DNA from: Dallia pectoralis | Lineage: Eukaryota > Chordata > Actinopteri > Esociformes > Umbridae | Direction: 5' to 3' | Length of the DNA: 64,000 bases | Assembly: GCA_029465975.1 (NCBI GenBank) | Contig: CM055737.1 | Span: forward strand, 19,927,502-19,991,501 | Part shown: one piece after another, positions 61,965 to 64,000 of the stretch | Position numbering within the stretch: the stretch's first letter is position 1 | Layout: every line of letters begins with the position of its first letter | Program-made: the position numbers and the translations under genes | Notes under the pieces: model-generated | The model's input: the letters and a program-made list of their open reading frames with translations, nothing else | The model's database searches: none | Told to the model about the DNA's origin: nothing

Positions 61965-64000
61965 AGTACTAACCAAGCCCGACCCTGTTTGGTTTCCGAG
62001 ATCAGGCGTTTTCAGGGTGGTGTGGCCGTAAGCTATTAGAACATTTGAAAATACAGCTGTTATTGATTTCTTCACTGCATAATTAACTTTTTGATTGATT
62101 GTTTCTTCCCGCCAAGAAAATAACAAAATGCTTACAACACTAGATATTCCTAGGCGGTCTCCCATCCAAGTACTAACCAAGCCCGACCCTGCTTGGCTTC
62201 CGAGATCAGACGAGATCGGGCGTTTTCAGGGTGGTGTGGCCGTAAGCTATTAGAAAAGTTGAAATTACAGCTCTTATTGATTTCTTCACTGCATAATTAA
62301 CTTTTTGATTGATTGTTTCTTCCCGCCATGAAAATAACAAAATGCTTACAACACTAGATATTCCTAGGCGGTCTCCCATCCAAGTACTAACCAAGCCCGA
62401 CCCTGTTTGGCTTCCGAGATCGGGCGTTTTCAGGGTGGTGTGGCCGTAAGCTATTAGAAAAGTTGAAATTACAGCTCTTATTGATTTCTTCACTGCATAA
62501 TTAACTTTTTGATTGATTGTTTCTTCCCGCCAAGAAAATAACAAAATGCTTACAACACTAGATATTCCCAGGCGGTCTCCCATCCAAGTACTAACCAAGC
62601 CCAACCCTGTTTGGCTTCCGAGATCAGATGAGATCGGGCGTTTTCAGGGTGGTGTGGCCGTAAGCTATTAGAAAAGTTGAAATTACAGCTCTTATTGATT
62701 TCTTCACTGCATAATTAACTTTTTGATTGTTTGTTTCTTCCCGCCATGAAAATAACAAAATGCTTACAACACTAGATATTCCAGGCGGTCTCCCATCCAA
62801 GTACTAACCAAGCCCAACCCTGCTTGGCTTCCGAGATCAGACGAGATCGGGCGTTTTCAGGGTGGTGTGGCCGTAAGCTATTAGAAGAGTTGAAATTACA
62901 GCTGTTATTGATTTCTTCACTGCATAATTAACTTTTTGATTGATTGTTTCTTCCCGCCAAGAAAATAACAAAATGCTTACAACACTAGATATTCCTAGGC
63001 GGTCGCCATCCAAGTACTAACCAAGCCCGACCCTGCTTGGCTTCCGAGATCGGGCGTTTTCAGGGTGGTGTGGCCGTAAGCGATAAGACAAGTTGAAATT
63101 ACAGCTCTTATTGATTTCTTCACTGCATAATTAACTTTTTGATTGATTGTTTCTTCCCGCCATGAAAATAACAAAATGCTTACAACACTAGATATTCCTA
63201 GGCGGTCTCCCATCCAAGTACTAACCAAGCCCAACCCTGCTTGGCTTCCGAGATCAGACGAGATCGGGCGTTTTCAGGGTGGTGTGGCCGTAAGCCATTA
63301 GAAAGTTGAAATTACAGCTCTTATTGATTTCTTCACTGCATAATTAACTTTTTGATTGTTTGTTTCTTCCCGCCATGAAAATAACAAAATGCTTACAACA
63401 CTAGATATTCCTAGGCGGTCTCCCATCCAAGTACTAACCAAGCCCGACCATGTTTGGCTTCAGATGAGATCGGGCGTTTTCAGGGTGGTGTGGCCGTAAG
63501 CTATTAGAAAAGTTGAAATTACAGCTCTTATTGATTTCTTCACTGCATAATTAACTTTTTGATTGTTTGTTTCTTCCCGCCAAGAAAATAACAAAATGCT
63601 TACAACACTAGATATTTCCAGGCGGTCTCCCATCCAAGTACTAACCAAGCCCGACCCTGTTTGGTTTCGGAGATCGGGCGTTTTCAGGGTGGTGTGGCCG
63701 TAAGCTATTAGAAAAGTTGAAATTACAGCTCTTATTGATTTCTTCACTGCATAATTAACTTTTTGATTGTTTGTTTCTTCCCGCCAAGAAAATAACAAAA
63801 TGCTTACAACACTAGATATTTCCAGGTGGTCTCCCATCCAAGTACTAACCAAGCCCGACCCTGTTTGGTTTCCGAGATCAGGCTTTTTCAGGGTGGTGTG
63901 GCCGTAGGGTATTAGAACATTTGAAATTACAGCTCTTATTGATTTCTTCACTGCATAATTAACTTTTTGATTGATTGTTTCTTCCCGCCAAGAAAATAAC
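61965..64000 (-). repeat. Minus-strand 5S rDNA array, part H
   Basis: A gene cut by the gap (61965-62033) is followed by 62130-62247, 62344-62451, 62548-62665, 62762-62878, 62975-63081, 63178-63295, 63391-63501, 63598-63705 and 63802-63909. The last 91 bases are spacer. The unit at 63391 has lost about 7 nt around nt 41-50 (CTTCAGATGAG where others read CTTCCGAGATCAGACGAG), inside loop C and helix III. Confidence 0.95.
62130..62247 (-). rRNA. 5S ribosomal RNA, full-length consensus copy
   Basis: A 118-nt gene equal to the consensus on the minus strand, next to short copy 62344-62451. Confidence 0.9.

Overview
The window is part of a vertebrate 5S ribosomal DNA array. It is a head-to-tail tandem repeat of about 205-214 bp holding roughly 273 gene copies, complete, shortened or cut by gaps. 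One 5.4 kb non-LTR retrotransposon is inserted inside a single 5S gene. The full-length gene is 118 nt plus a T-rich tail. Compared from memory with amphibian 5S rRNA it aligns without gaps: the CACACCACCCTGAA stretch and GCCAAGCAGGG look amphibian, while the GCTTAC...GTAAGC ends look fish-like. I read the source as a vertebrate, most likely an amphibian, with a ray-finned fish second. No protein-coding host gene is present.

Layout: 1-1849 is 5S genes on the minus strand. 1850-2349 is a 500-N gap. 2350-3526 is a short, indel-rich run of plus-strand 5S units. 3527-8893 is a Tx1/L1-like LINE with ORF1 (zinc knuckles), ORF2 (endonuclease, reverse transcriptase, C-terminal zinc finger), a 3' UTR and a poly(A) tail, bounded by a 9/10-bp target-site duplication. 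8894-23509 is plus-strand 5S units. 23510-24009 is a gap. 24010-44748 is plus-strand 5S units, containing a scrambled zone near 40.3-42.3 kb. 44749-45248 is a gap. 45249-61464 is minus-strand 5S units. 61465-61964 is a gap. 61965-64000 is minus-strand 5S units. Every change of array orientation falls at an assembly gap.

The array has two main gene forms. The long form (L, 118 nt) keeps the 5S helices and the internal TFIIIA control region. The short form (S, usually 108 nt) lacks 10 nt in helix III/loop C, usually carries two substitutions that break helix I, and usually follows a distinct spacer variant. L and S often alternate, giving a 418-bp dimer. Larger higher-order repeats (836 bp) and kilobase-scale block copies (offsets 3763 bp on the plus array, 2531 bp on the minus array) are also visible. 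The open frames of 60-270 residues across the array are translations of 5S plus spacer, not genes.

The LINE resembles the Tx1 clade, which includes families known to target small-RNA genes (the Mutsu family is described in 5S rDNA). It entered after nt 30 of the 5S gene, in the same orientation, and is broken by many frameshifts.
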